DNA from: Paenibacillus piri
GTDB lineage: Bacteria; Bacillota; Bacilli; Paenibacillales; NBRC-103111
Assembly (NCBI RefSeq): GCF_004354045.1
Contig: NZ_SMRT01000013.1
Span: 62,001-126,000, forward strand
Direction of reading: 5' to 3'
Length of the DNA stretch: 64,000 bases
This document shows, in pieces, positions 7,771 through 15,799 of the stretch (position 1 is its first letter; each line of letters begins with the position of its first letter). The notes under the pieces are model-generated. The model saw nothing but the letters and a program-made list of their open reading frames with translations. It did no database searches and was not told the origin of the DNA. The translations under genes were made by a program, and so were the position numbers.

Positions 7771-8509
7771 TTTATATGCAAATGTGATGAATGAAACCGA
7801 AAAAATGTGGAAGCGCCGGAGGACAATAGTTTTTCTGATGCTTACTCTTCTCATACCGGTTCTTTCCGCCGTCATGCTCTCTTCGGTGCAAAATGCCGGC
7901 GTGTTCGGCGGCCTCGGAGGGAGCCTGCCAATGCTGATGCTGAGCTTGTTCACCGTCTCCTTGCTTCCTTTGTTCCTGTTTATAACCGCCGCCGATTCCT
8001 TCTCCGGCGAAGAAGCCGCCCGAACGATGAAGCTCATTCTGGTACGGCCCATTACGCGGGCCAAAGCCTTCTCGTCGAAGGTGCTCGCCATGGCGTTCTA
8101 CATCGGCGTTCAGCTCGCGACGCTTTGGCTCGTCTCCGTCTTAGCGGGATGGTTCGCGCCGGGCGGAGGGATGACGGGCAGCCTGGCGGACAGCATCAAG
8201 GCTTATGCGGCTGCGTTCGTGCCCATGTTCGCGATCGGTTTGATTGCGGCATTCATCGCCCAGTGCTTCGGCAGCAGCTCGGGAGCCATGGCGCTGACGA
8301 TCTGCATCTACGCCGCGGCTAAGGTTTTGCCGTTCTTTTTCCCTTTCCTGTCCGTATGGTCCGTCTTTTCCTATACGAACTGGTATGTGCTTTGGATCGG
8401 AAAAGCGGCTTCGGTCAGCAAGCTGTTCAATACGTTCGTTTTACTTTTCTCCTATAGTATAATGGCTTATACAGGGGGATGGCTTCTGTTCGAGAGAAAA
8501 CAACTTTAG
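7763..8509 (+). CDS. ABC-2 type permease
   Basis: A 248-residue protein with about six hydrophobic segments and an early cytoplasmic stretch (NETEKMWKRRRT). It contains the ABC-2 pattern FSGEEAARTMKLILVRPITRA between membrane segments 2 and 3. AAGGTGAG precedes ATG 7763, which overlaps the ATPase stop by 8 bp. It partners the ATPase as membrane half of an exporter; resistance to envelope-active compounds is a common role of such modules next to two-component systems (inference). Confidence 0.85.
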   Translation: MYSLYANVMNETEKMWKRRRTIVFLMLTLLIPVLSAVMLSSVQNAGVFGGLGGSLPMLMLSLFTVSLLPLFLFITAADSFSGEEAARTMKLILVRPITRAKAFSSKVLAMAFYIGVQLATLWLVSVLAGWFAPGGGMTGSLADSIKAYAAAFVPMFAIGLIAAFIAQCFGSSSGAMALTICIYAAAKVLPFFFPFLSVWSVFSYTNWYVLWIGKAASVSKLFNTFVLLFSYSIMAYTGGWLLFERKQL

Positions 8510-8520
8510 GAGATATGCTC

Positions 8521-9990
8521 ATGTCCATCAAGACGAGATTGCTGTTATCCTATATCGCCATGACCTTCATTCCCGTCGTTCTGTTCGCGTTCATTGCCGT
8601 GATGCTAGCTTCGGTCTTTTTTAAGGATATGGCGGGAGTCGGTGACGGGAGAGGGCCCTTTTGGAAAGCATCGAATGAGCACAGCGAGCTCATTGCCGGC
8701 GTAAAGTTTACGGCTCGAACAGACCCGGACCGGCTTGTGGACAGCGGGTTCCTGAAAAGAACGGATGAACAATTGCAGCTTCTTCAGACGGGGCTTGTCG
8801 TTATGAGGAATAACGGGATCACCTTCATTTCCCCTAATTTGGACGCAGCAGATTTGGGACGGCAGCTCCAGGATCCGCAAACGTCCGGATGGGGTAAAAA
8901 CACCAGGGAACGCTACTCGGTGAGTACGGTCGATTTTACGTTTGGTGACGGCAGCGCCGGCAAGCTGTTCCTGTTTTCCGATATGAATTTATTCTACAGT
9001 GAAGCGAGCCGGTTTTTCCCGCTGCTCTTTCTGTCCCTGCTGCTAGTCATCGGGCTGACCAACGGACTGTTGACACTGCTTGTCTCCCGCAGCCTGATCC
9101 AGCCTTTGTATGCGCTGAGGCGTGCTGCGGAGCAAATCAAAGAGGGCGATTTAAGCCAGAAGGTAAACCTGAAGCGAAAGGACGAAATTGGAGAGGTGGG
9201 CGCCGCCTTTGAAGAAATGCGCATCAGGCTGAACGATTCGATACGCCTTCAGCTGCAGTATGAGGAGAACCGTAAAGACTTGATTTCAAGCATTTCGCAT
9301 GACCTGAAAACGCCGATTGCCGGCATTAAAGCCTGTGTCGAAGGCATTCGCGACGGCATCGCCGATACGGAGCCGAAACGGGAAAAATATATGAGCATGA
9401 TTGCCAAAAAAACGGACGATATGGACCGTTTGATTGACGAGCTGTTTTTATTCTCGAAGCTGGATTTGAAGAGACTGCCTTTTAACCTAGAGGCTATCGA
9501 TCTCGCGGCTTATTTGCGCGATTGTGCGGAGGAGTTTCGCGCGGACCCGCGAATGAACGGGACAACGGTTGCGTTCGCCTATGCTGGCGAAGGACCGGTC
9601 ATCGTAATCGCCGACCGCGAAAAGCTGCGCAGAGTGATTATGAATATTATCGACAACAGTCTGAAATATATGAATAAGACGAAGCCGGAGATCATATTGG
9701 AGCTGCTGGATGGCGAAGGCGCGGCTACGGTGAAAATCGAGGATAACGGAGAAGGTATTATGGAGGAGGCTCTGCCGCATATTTTCGACCGGTTCTATCG
9801 GGCGGAGCCGTCAAGAAATACGGATACGGGAAGCAGCGGACTCGGACTTGCGATCGTCAAACAAATCGTGGAAGGGCAGGGTGGCAAGGTATGGGCGGAA
9901 AGCCGAACGGGAGAAGGGACCGCTATTTATTTCACGCTGCCGAAGACAAGACAGGCGGTGAACGGCCATGAAACGGATCTTAATCATTGA
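8521..9990 (+). CDS. Sensor histidine kinase (HAMP, HisKA, HATPase)
   Basis: A 489-residue membrane kinase. One membrane segment lies at about 8-30, an extracytoplasmic domain of about 140 residues follows, then a second segment at about 165-190 and a HAMP domain. HisKA carries SISHDLKTP with His260. The ATPase domain has DNSLKY (N box), DNGEGI (G1) and GLGLAIVKQ (G2). AGGAGA 7 nt upstream supports ATG 8521. Its end overlaps the response regulator by 23 bp. It is probably the sensor for the envelope module whose operator array lies before 6030 and 10837. Confidence 0.92.
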   Translation: MSIKTRLLLSYIAMTFIPVVLFAFIAVMLASVFFKDMAGVGDGRGPFWKASNEHSELIAGVKFTARTDPDRLVDSGFLKRTDEQLQLLQTGLVVMRNNGITFISPNLDAADLGRQLQDPQTSGWGKNTRERYSVSTVDFTFGDGSAGKLFLFSDMNLFYSEASRFFPLLFLSLLLVIGLTNGLLTLLVSRSLIQPLYALRRAAEQIKEGDLSQKVNLKRKDEIGEVGAAFEEMRIRLNDSIRLQLQYEENRKDLISSISHDLKTPIAGIKACVEGIRDGIADTEPKREKYMSMIAKKTDDMDRLIDELFLFSKLDLKRLPFNLEAIDLAAYLRDCAEEFRADPRMNGTTVAFAYAGEGPVIVIADREKLRRVIMNIIDNSLKYMNKTKPEIILELLDGEGAATVKIEDNGEGIMEEALPHIFDRFYRAEPSRNTDTGSSGLGLAIVKQIVEGQGGKVWAESRTGEGTAIYFTLPKTRQAVNGHETDLNH

Positions 9991-10660
9991 GGACGATCAG
10001 GTCATTCTGGAGGTTCAGAAGGATTATCTGGAAGCAAGCGGCTTCGAGGTGGAGATCGCGGCCAGCGGTGATATCGGCCAGCGGAAGGCTTTGGAAGAAG
10101 ATTTTGATCTGATCATACTCGATTTGATGCTGCCGAAAACGGACGGATTCGAAATTTGCAGACAGGTTCGTCAGAGCAAGAACATTCCGATCCTGATGGT
10201 TTCCGCCAAGAAAGAGGATATCGATAAAATTCGCGGCCTCGGTCTTGGCGCCGACGATTATATGACCAAGCCGTTCAGCGTGGGCGAGCTGGTCGCCCGG
10301 GTCAAAGCCCATCTGGCCCGGTACGACCGTTTGATGGCGGATAACGGAGCCAAACAGAAGGACGAAATCCGTATAAGAGGGATTAGAATCGACAAGCGGT
10401 CCCACAAGGTGTTCGTCAATGAATCGGAGGTCGCCTTTACATCCAAGGAATTCGATATGTTGCTGTTTCTGGCCATGCACCCTAACCGGGTGTTCAGCAA
10501 AGATGAGCTGTTCGAAAAAATCTGGGGATTGGACGCTTTGGGGGACAACGCAACGGTGACCGTATTTATAAGCAAGCTGCGGGAAAAAATCGAAAGCGAC
10601 CCGTCGAAGCCACAGTACATCGAGACGATTTGGGGAGTAGGCTACCGCTTGAATTTGTAG
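9968..10660 (+). CDS. OmpR/PhoB-family response regulator
   Basis: 230 residues. The receiver domain has acidic EDD near the start, phosphoacceptor Asp52 (LDLMLP), SAK and K in MTKPFS. The C-terminal winged helix (FTSKEFDMLLFLAMHP ... GVGYRLNL) is typical of the OmpR class. It is cotranscribed and translationally overlapped with its kinase. Likely target sites are the two 3x TTAGA arrays in this window. Confidence 0.93.
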   Translation: MKRILIIEDDQVILEVQKDYLEASGFEVEIAASGDIGQRKALEEDFDLIILDLMLPKTDGFEICRQVRQSKNIPILMVSAKKEDIDKIRGLGLGADDYMTKPFSVGELVARVKAHLARYDRLMADNGAKQKDEIRIRGIRIDKRSHKVFVNESEVAFTSKEFDMLLFLAMHPNRVFSKDELFEKIWGLDALGDNATVTVFISKLREKIESDPSKPQYIETIWGVGYRLNL

Positions 10661-10687
10661 GAACGCATACTGAATATAGCGTGCAGG

Positions 10688-10729
10688 AAAGAGACCGATT
10701 TCATTCAGTTTTATGAAATCGGTCTCTTT
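10688..10729 (+). terminator. Rho-independent terminator
   Basis: A 16-bp perfect stem (AAAGAGACCGATTTCA and its complement) with a 10-nt loop, ending in TTT. It closes the operon ending with the response regulator. Confidence 0.85.
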
Positions 10730-10758
10730 ACATGTTATTTTCGGGTTTTATACTTTTT

Positions 10759-10785
10759 TTAGATTTGGGTAAGAGTCCATTTAGA
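10759..10785 (+). promoter_or_regulatory. Second array of TTAGA repeats
   Basis: TTAGA at 10759, TAAGA at 10770 and TTAGA at 10781, with the same 11-bp spacing and flanking sequence as 5888-5914, including the T-tract. It lies about 50 bp before the next gene start and so predicts co-regulation of the two units. Confidence 0.6.
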
Positions 10786-10836
10786 CATACATACTATCAT
10801 TAAATCAATCGGTTTTGAAAGCAGGAGGTGAATATT

Positions 10837-11358
10837 ATGGGAAAAATCGGAGCAACCGAGAGAAAGTGGCTGCTGACACTCCATCTGTTGTTTTCCGGCC
10901 TGATGCTTGGAGAAGCGTTTGTCTTTCTGATTCTGAGCATTGCCGCGGCAACCACGAACGATGCCGGCATGCTTCAAGGGTTTTATACCAGTATGCATGT
11001 GTTATCCAAGACAGCTGTTCGGTATTCGGTCGTGTTTGCTGTAATCACCGGGATTTTACTGTCGGTACGGACCCATTGGGGGCTCTTCAAATTTTACTGG
11101 ATTATCGCCAAGGAGGGCTTGACGCTTCTTTCCGTCGCATTGGGACCAATCGGCATGTATGTCTGGACGCTCAAAGCTGTCAAGCTGACAACGGCAGAAG
11201 GGTCAAGCGTCCTTCAGGATCCGGCGTTCATCGTGAACAGAGGCGAGCTGTGGATAGGGATTATTCTCCAGATCCTTTCTCTTCTCGCAATATTGATGCT
11301 GTCCGTCTTCAAACCGTGGGGATCTCGAAATCGAAAACAGCGGTCAAATCTTGTATGA
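10837..11358 (+). CDS. Integral membrane protein (DUF2269-like)
   Basis: A 173-residue protein with four hydrophobic segments and short loops, similar in layout to DUF2269-type membrane proteins. GCAGGAGGTG upstream fixes ATG 10837. No catalytic motif is visible. It is the first gene of a two-gene unit sharing the TTAGA operator with the ABC/two-component operon. Confidence 0.65.
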   Translation: MGKIGATERKWLLTLHLLFSGLMLGEAFVFLILSIAAATTNDAGMLQGFYTSMHVLSKTAVRYSVVFAVITGILLSVRTHWGLFKFYWIIAKEGLTLLSVALGPIGMYVWTLKAVKLTTAEGSSVLQDPAFIVNRGELWIGIILQILSLLAILMLSVFKPWGSRNRKQRSNLV

Positions 11359-11377
11359 ATGAAGGGAGAAAAGAAAC

Positions 11378-11818
11378 GTGGAAAATGAAAAAGCAACAAT
11401 TACGCATACTCGCGGCCGGGTAGTTAGATGGGTTTACGCGTTATTAGCAGCGGTTTACTTCGTGTGCGTGATTCTCCAAGTATTTTTTGCAGGTATGGGG
11501 ATTTTTGTTAACCCTGATGACTTGCAGCTGCATCGCACATTCGCCAATTATTTCGAATTTGGGTCGATCATCATGTTCTTGCTGTCGTTTCTTGGGAGTA
11601 TCCGGGGAGGACTGCGGTGGTGGACGCTGGGACTGTTTGCACTCACTGCGTTGCAACACATGACCATTCAAACGTTCACCGGGTTTCTCCCGGCATTCCA
11701 TACGGTTGACGCTTTGTTGTTGTTTGGCATATCGATGCATTTAACAAAACGCTCCTGGCCATGGCTGATGTTGCGGACGGAAAGAAGGGTATCCGAGGAG
11801 AAGGGGCGTGCGCTATGA
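11378..11818 (+). CDS. Small integral membrane protein (DUF6220-like)
   Basis: A 146-residue protein with four predicted membrane segments and conserved-looking His positions in them (LHRTFANYFEFG, LQHMTIQ, FHTVDAL), which could be ligands or simply structural. GTG 11378 has GAAGGGAGAA upstream. It follows the previous membrane gene by 19 bp and is probably cotranscribed. Family assignment is tentative. Confidence 0.6.
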   Translation: MENEKATITHTRGRVVRWVYALLAAVYFVCVILQVFFAGMGIFVNPDDLQLHRTFANYFEFGSIIMFLLSFLGSIRGGLRWWTLGLFALTALQHMTIQTFTGFLPAFHTVDALLLFGISMHLTKRSWPWLMLRTERRVSEEKGRAL

Positions 11819-11885
11819 AGGGGAGAAACGCAGCGTCTGTCTGCGCAAACGATACCTCCAATCGGCAAGACCCGAGGCCGCTTAC

Positions 11886-12038
11886 TTACTCGCTGACAGG
11901 CGAATACCCGGGACTCAGAAAACCTAAGGTCGTATATGCCAGTGCGAACAAGTAAGGTCCGGCGACTGCTCCGAGCGCGTACCACCGATGGATTCCTGAA
12001 ACGGTAAAGCTTCGATTAGCTGCTGCAGTTTGCATCAT
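11886..12038 (-). pseudogene. N-terminal remnant of a DUF998-type membrane protein
   Basis: Reading leftward from ATG 12038: HRWYALGAVAGPYLFALAYTTLGFLSPGYSPVSE then stop. The segment matches the first membrane helix and following loop of DUF998 proteins, which are normally about 200 residues long. The same frame continues beyond the stop with VSGLGS before running into the preceding gene, so the rest is lost. From here to 12279 only a repeat end and no supported gene are seen. Confidence 0.6.
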
Positions 12039-12083
12039 ACCTGTATCTGTCCTTTTGTTATGTCATGTCTTAAAGAATCGGAG

Positions 12084-12102
12084 CAAGTAACGGCAAGTTT
12101 TT
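12084..12102 (+). repeat. Right end of the palindromic repeat family
   Basis: CAAGTAACGGCAAGTTTTT, matching the right-hand 19 bp of the complete copies. The left part is absent. Confidence 0.5.
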
Positions 12103-12279
12103 ATTTCATGCTTTTTTACTTTTTCTTCGAATTCAATCTCGATGACCTCGAATCGTTGGCCCTTCTTCATTTTGATCTGGCGGATCATGTACTGGAGAAG
12201 GGTATTTGCGTTTCGGTTGAATCGGACGTTGCTGCTCTTGCAGAATAAGGATAATTTCTCGTTCAGTCTTTTATCCGGT

Positions 12280-12864
12280 TTATCGTACCCAAACGGGTAC
12301 TAAACTGACCTCCGCAACCTCCAACACGTCTTTTACCATCGTTTCCACCGTGTGGTCTTGGGGACTGCGGCTATATTGCATGGCCGACCCGAATATGCCC
12401 CAGCTTAAGACTAGGGCCGTAGCTTCCACTCTCTCTTTTGAAAAGGCGGCAATTGACTCCTCGCTTAACCATTTGAGCAGGAGCCGATGAACTTCCTTTT
12501 GCATTGCGATTTCAAACATCGGTTCAAACTGCTTGTCTCCCGGAGTCATGTATTGCCGAAACCGGATAAGAAAATCGAATATGGTTTGAATGAGGGTTCG
12601 CAAGTTATTCATATCGAATTTTGAATCATCGGGCAATCTTTTCCGTAAGATCATCTGGAACTTTTCCGTCATCCAATTCTCAAGAAAAGCATATTTATCC
12701 TCGAAATGCGCATAAAAGGTGGAGCGATTAACGGTCGCTCTTGTCGTAATATCCTGCACAGAAATGGAGTATATATTTTTCTTTTGCTCGAGCAGTTCCA
12801 TGAAGGATTGCATGAATAATTGACGCGTTCGTTTTACTCGAGGATCAGTAGGGTTTACTGTCAC
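12280..12864 (-). CDS. TetR/AcrR-family transcriptional regulator
   Basis: 194 residues. The N-terminal HTH reads ISVQDITTRATVNRSTFYAHF at about residues 35-55, followed by the typical K-x-F/Y (EDKYAFL). The C-terminal ligand domain resembles the TetR_C class common in Bacillales. It is divergent from the NmrA-type oxidoreductase at 13091, separated by about 226 bp, which suggests it represses that gene and itself. A GTTGT-N4-ACAAC dyad in the gap is a possible site. Confidence 0.88.
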   Translation of the reverse strand: MTVNPTDPRVKRTRQLFMQSFMELLEQKKNIYSISVQDITTRATVNRSTFYAHFEDKYAFLENWMTEKFQMILRKRLPDDSKFDMNNLRTLIQTIFDFLIRFRQYMTPGDKQFEPMFEIAMQKEVHRLLLKWLSEESIAAFSKERVEATALVLSWGIFGSAMQYSRSPQDHTVETMVKDVLEVAEVSLVPVWVR

Positions 12865-12913
12865 AGTACATCACACTTTCTTATGGAATTAAAAACAACA
12901 AAAATACATAAAA

Positions 12914-12927
12914 GTTGTCAACACAAC
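12914..12927. promoter_or_regulatory. Possible TetR operator dyad
   Basis: GTTGT-CAAC-ACAAC lies between the divergent TetR and oxidoreductase genes. It is short, so the assignment is weak. Confidence 0.3.
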
Positions 12928-13090
12928 AATAACAGCCTTCTGCTGGTTGTTCTAAAAGCTCAACCCCCTTATCCTTTGTTTATACAATGTATTTTACACG
13001 AAACTGTTGTGTAGGTAACGTTGTATGAATATTCAAGTTCGCGACTGATGCACTCGTGTGGGTAAAACAAAAGAAAGGATGATTGTTATA

Positions 13091-13963
13091 ATGATTATCG
13101 TTACTGGAGCTAATGGGAAATTGGGTCGGGCGGTGGTAGAGCAGTTGCTTAAGCGTGTTCCTGCCGCGCAGATTGGTGTGAGTGTCCGCGAACCGAATAA
13201 GGCATATGAACTTCAGGAATTTGGGGTTCGTGTCCGGCAGGGTGATTTCGAAGACGCCGAGAGTCTGATCCATTCCTTTGAGGGAGCGTCACAAGTTCTC
13301 ATCGTTTCGTCCGGCAACCTGGGGGAAGCCGGAATTCGTCAACATCAAACAGCAATTGACACAGCAAAGAAGGCCGGTGCAAGTCGAGTACTATATACAA
13401 GCCATATGGGGGCTTCTCCGATGTCGTACTTCATACCTATGATCCACCATGCTGCTACCGAAGAAATGCTTAAGGCCTCAGGTATTGCCTTCACGTCGCT
13501 TCGTAACGGCTATTACGCCGCATCAGCGCTTATGTTGATCGGTGGAGCAATCAAAACAGGGGAATTGATCGCTCCTGAGGATGGTCCGGTTGCTTGGACA
13601 TCGCACTCCGACTTAGCCGAAGCTATAGCGGCTATCATAACTGATCAAAAATATGACGGCATAACTCCTAACCTTACCGCATCCGAAGCGATTGACATGG
13701 ACGGTATCGCTTCGATTGCCTCGGAGATTATCGGTCGCCCTATCCGCCGAACTATCGTGTCCGATGAACGGTATCGGGACTACTTAATGTCCCAAGGTCT
13801 CCCTGAAGCGAGGGCCAACCTGCTTACGGGTATTTTTCTTGCGAGCCGGAAAGGCGATTTCGCGCAAACCGATCCCGCTCTAGCTAACCTGACCGGTCGA
13901 GTACCGATGACGTTTAGAGATGTATTGAAAGAGTCGATTTCTCAAGAACCGTACCACAAATAA
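13091..13963 (+). CDS. NmrA/QOR2-like NAD(P)H-binding oxidoreductase
   Basis: A 290-residue atypical short-chain dehydrogenase. The N-terminal nucleotide-binding loop is VTGANGKLG (residues 4-12), then SVREPNKA and QGDFEDAESL, as in NmrA/YtfG-type quinone or aldehyde reductases (about 286 residues in E. coli QOR2). GAAAGGATG upstream supports ATG 13091. The last codons and stop (EPYHK-stop) coincide with the right end of the palindromic repeat, so insertion may have replaced the native C-terminus. Divergent TetR suggests induction by a quinone or electrophile (inference). Confidence 0.85.
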   Translation: MIIVTGANGKLGRAVVEQLLKRVPAAQIGVSVREPNKAYELQEFGVRVRQGDFEDAESLIHSFEGASQVLIVSSGNLGEAGIRQHQTAIDTAKKAGASRVLYTSHMGASPMSYFIPMIHHAATEEMLKASGIAFTSLRNGYYAASALMLIGGAIKTGELIAPEDGPVAWTSHSDLAEAIAAIITDQKYDGITPNLTASEAIDMDGIASIASEIIGRPIRRTIVSDERYRDYLMSQGLPEARANLLTGIFLASRKGDFAQTDPALANLTGRVPMTFRDVLKESISQEPYHK

Positions 13964-13975
13964 CGGCAAGTTTTT
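13946..13975 (+). repeat. Right end of palindromic repeat overlapping the oxidoreductase stop
   Basis: GAACCGTACCACAAATAACG followed by GCAAGTTTTT matches the right half of the complete copies, including the GAACCGTA core. The TAA inside it is the oxidoreductase stop codon. Confidence 0.55.
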
Positions 13976-14077
13976 CGTGTTTTTACAATACCGGTTTCCG
14001 TGAATTTGTTAAATTGGGCATAGGAAACCTTTGTACTATCGGGTTAGCCACAATTTGTACAGAAAGGTAGTGGAACA

Positions 14078-14265
14078 ATGAAATTGTCGCAAATCAGACT
14101 GTTGGTAAAAGATTTCCATCAAAGTGTAGCGTTTTATAGAGACGTGATGGAGCTTCCAATGGGCTTTTCCGCAGAGGCGATGCAGTTCGCATCATTTAAT
14201 ACAGGCGAAACCAAAATCGAAATTTATGCTCATTCCGAATACTTCCTGGAAAGGCACCATGCGGT
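14078..14265 (+). pseudogene. Truncated glyoxalase/VOC-family protein
   Basis: MKLSQIRLLVKDFHQSVAFYRDV is the classical N-terminus of a VOC (glyoxalase/bleomycin-resistance) domain, with GAAAGGTAGTGG upstream. Homology-like sequence continues to about HSEYFLERH. After that the frame runs into DNA that reads as an AraC-type gene on the other strand, so the frame to 14386 is not a true C-terminus. A VOC domain is normally about 120 residues; only about 60 remain. Confidence 0.7.
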
Positions 14266-14489
14266 CCCACAATTCGCGAATTGTCTCTTTCAAACACAAG
14301 ATGAACGGAAGGATGAGGCAAGGTTTCATGAAGGTGCGGTTCCTGTCCCCGAAGATCCCAGCGGACAACCCAATGATGCTCAATGAAATGAATGAGATCG
14401 GCGGAGGGCGAGTACCGGGAAACTGAAAATTTGGGATTTTCCTTATTTACATTTAAGATTCCGACGGGTTTGCCGAGTTTCGATTGCAT
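14265..14489 (-). pseudogene. N-terminal fragment of an AraC-family regulator (DUF6597-type)
   Basis: Leftward frame from ATG 14489: SRYSPSADLIHFIEHHWVVRW ... LHETLPHPSVHLVFERDNSRIVG. This is the effector-domain start of AraC regulators with a DUF6597 N-terminus. It stops matching at about 14265, where it abuts the glyoxalase fragment. The DNA-binding domain is lost. Confidence 0.7.
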
Positions 14490-14596
14490 CAGAGGTCACT
14501 CCAGTATAGAATAGTTGACAGTATGAAGGGTTTTATGCAAAGTTTCTGTTGTCGTATGAATTAAAAAGCGCGAAGAGAGGAAGAGGTGAGCCCACT

Positions 14597-15175
14597 CTGA
14601 AGGCGAATCGGATGGAAGCATTCAGTGATGGCGTGTTGGCGATTATCATTACGATCATGGTGTTGGAATTTAAAGTGCCGGAAGGCCATGACTGGTATGC
14701 ACTGAGCGAACTCGGCCCAAAAATTCTTAGCTACATCTTCAGTTTCGTTTATGTCGGTATCTACTGGAACAATCATCATCATCTGCTGCACATGGTTCGC
14801 ATGATGAACGGGCGGTTGATGTGGATCAACCTGCTGCTTCTCTTCTGGTTATCCCTTGTGCCGTTCACGACAGCTTGGATGGGGGAAAGCCATTTTGCAG
14901 CTACTCCAACGGCGCTATACGGTATTATTCTACTATTAGCGGCGTTCTCGTACTGGCTACTTCAGCACGCGATTATTAAACAACATTCCGGTGATTCCTC
15001 GTTCGTCTTGGCAATGGGCAAAGACTGGAAGGGGAAATTATCTCCCTTGCTGTACTTGATCGCGGCCTTAACCGCATATGTGAGCCCCTGGATATCCGGC
15101 TTCTTTTTCGTACTCGTTGCCATGATCTGGTTCTTGCCGGATAAGCGAATCGAGCACGCCCTGAGAGGCCACTAA
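14597..15175 (+). CDS. TMEM175/DUF1211-family potassium channel-like protein
   Basis: About 192 residues with six membrane segments. The family's hallmark RxEAFSDGVLAI sits right at the start of helix 1 (RMEAFSDGVLAIIITIMVLE). Bacterial TMEM175 proteins conduct potassium; function here is by family. The start is unclear. A TTG at 14549 lacks a binding site and ATG 14612 is too far from GAGGAAGAGGTGAG. A CTG at 14597 has ideal spacing and gives the family-typical N-terminus MKANRMEAFSD. I use the CTG with moderate confidence. Confidence 0.82.
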   Translation: MKANRMEAFSDGVLAIIITIMVLEFKVPEGHDWYALSELGPKILSYIFSFVYVGIYWNNHHHLLHMVRMMNGRLMWINLLLLFWLSLVPFTTAWMGESHFAATPTALYGIILLLAAFSYWLLQHAIIKQHSGDSSFVLAMGKDWKGKLSPLLYLIAALTAYVSPWISGFFFVLVAMIWFLPDKRIEHALRGH

Positions 15176-15180
15176 GATAT

Positions 15181-15226
15181 GCTCTTTGATTCTCGCCTGC
15201 AGGCGGGATTCGAAGAGCTTTTTTTT
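15181..15226 (+). terminator. Rho-independent terminator after the TMEM175-like gene
   Basis: GCTCTTTGATTCTCGCCTG and its imperfect complement ending GAAGAGC, followed by eight or more T. From here to 15473 I see no gene; a long minus-strand frame there has no recognisable content. Confidence 0.8.
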
Positions 15227-15473
15227 GGCTGACACAGCCGCCTTGAAACCTCTTTCGTAGCCCCGGGGTTCGCCTTCGTCCGGGCAGCGGCTGTATCCCC
15301 GCCTCTGAGGGCTGCAACCATTCCCTGCGCGATTTGATGAATTCTCCCAATGGGGGAAAGCACGGTTCGTTTTCATGTATGTCACTTCCGCATTTAAATG
15401 GATAAACAAAAAGACGTTAGTGGAAGCTGCCCTATTCGGAACAGGCCATCCGGTAGACGTCTCTGGACTCGGT

Positions 15474-15647
15474 TTATTTTTCAATTTGAATAATCCCGTT
15501 CTTACGCTCAAATTCATCGATATGTTGTTCGATGAGATATTCAATTTGCATGGCAATGGAACGTTTGTTTTTATCCGCAATCATTTTGATTTTCTCAAAA
15601 TTTTCTTCTTCTAACCGCAAGGTAAAGACTCGTTTATTAGTGGCCAT
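15474..15647 (-). CDS. Arc/CopG-type ribbon-helix-helix protein
   Basis: A 57-residue protein starting MATNKRVFTLRLEEENFEKI and continuing KMIADKNKRSIAMQIEYLIEQHI. The short N-terminal strand (VFTLRL) and two helices are the ribbon-helix-helix DNA-binding fold. The leftward ATG at 15647 has GAAGAGG upstream. It is divergent from the gene at 15800, with three related operator-like sites between. Autoregulation is likely. It could be a plasmid- or toxin-antitoxin-type regulator, but no toxin motif is seen in the neighbour. Confidence 0.8.
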   Translation of the reverse strand: MATNKRVFTLRLEEENFEKIKMIADKNKRSIAMQIEYLIEQHIDEFERKNGIIQIEK

Positions 15648-15662
15648 AAAAGCTAATACCTC

Positions 15663-15775
15663 TTCAAAGTGATGTCATTATTATACCAATATGAATGTTG
15701 TGGATATACGCTCACATTGACATCAAAGTGAAGTCACCCTACAATAACTAATATCGAGCATTCACTTTGATGTCA
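15663..15775. promoter_or_regulatory. Operator cluster between divergent genes
   Basis: TTCAAAGTGATGTCA at 15663, TGACATCAAAGTGAAGTCA at 15718 and TTCACTTTGATGTCA at 15761. The 15718 and 15761 sites are exact reverse complements over 15 bp. One site lies at the start of each divergent gene and one in the middle, as expected for an autoregulated ribbon-helix-helix repressor. Confidence 0.65.
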
Positions 15776-15799
15776 CTTTTTGAGGGGAAGTGTCAGAGT

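Noticed and set aside
12030..12248. 72-codon plus-strand frame
   Set aside because: Low-complexity Phe/Leu-rich translation, no ribosome site, overlaps the DUF998 remnant and a repeat end.
15068..15580. 170-codon minus-strand frame
   Set aside because: It runs antisense through the TMEM175-like gene, its terminator and into the ribbon-helix-helix gene; no conserved motif or ribosome site.
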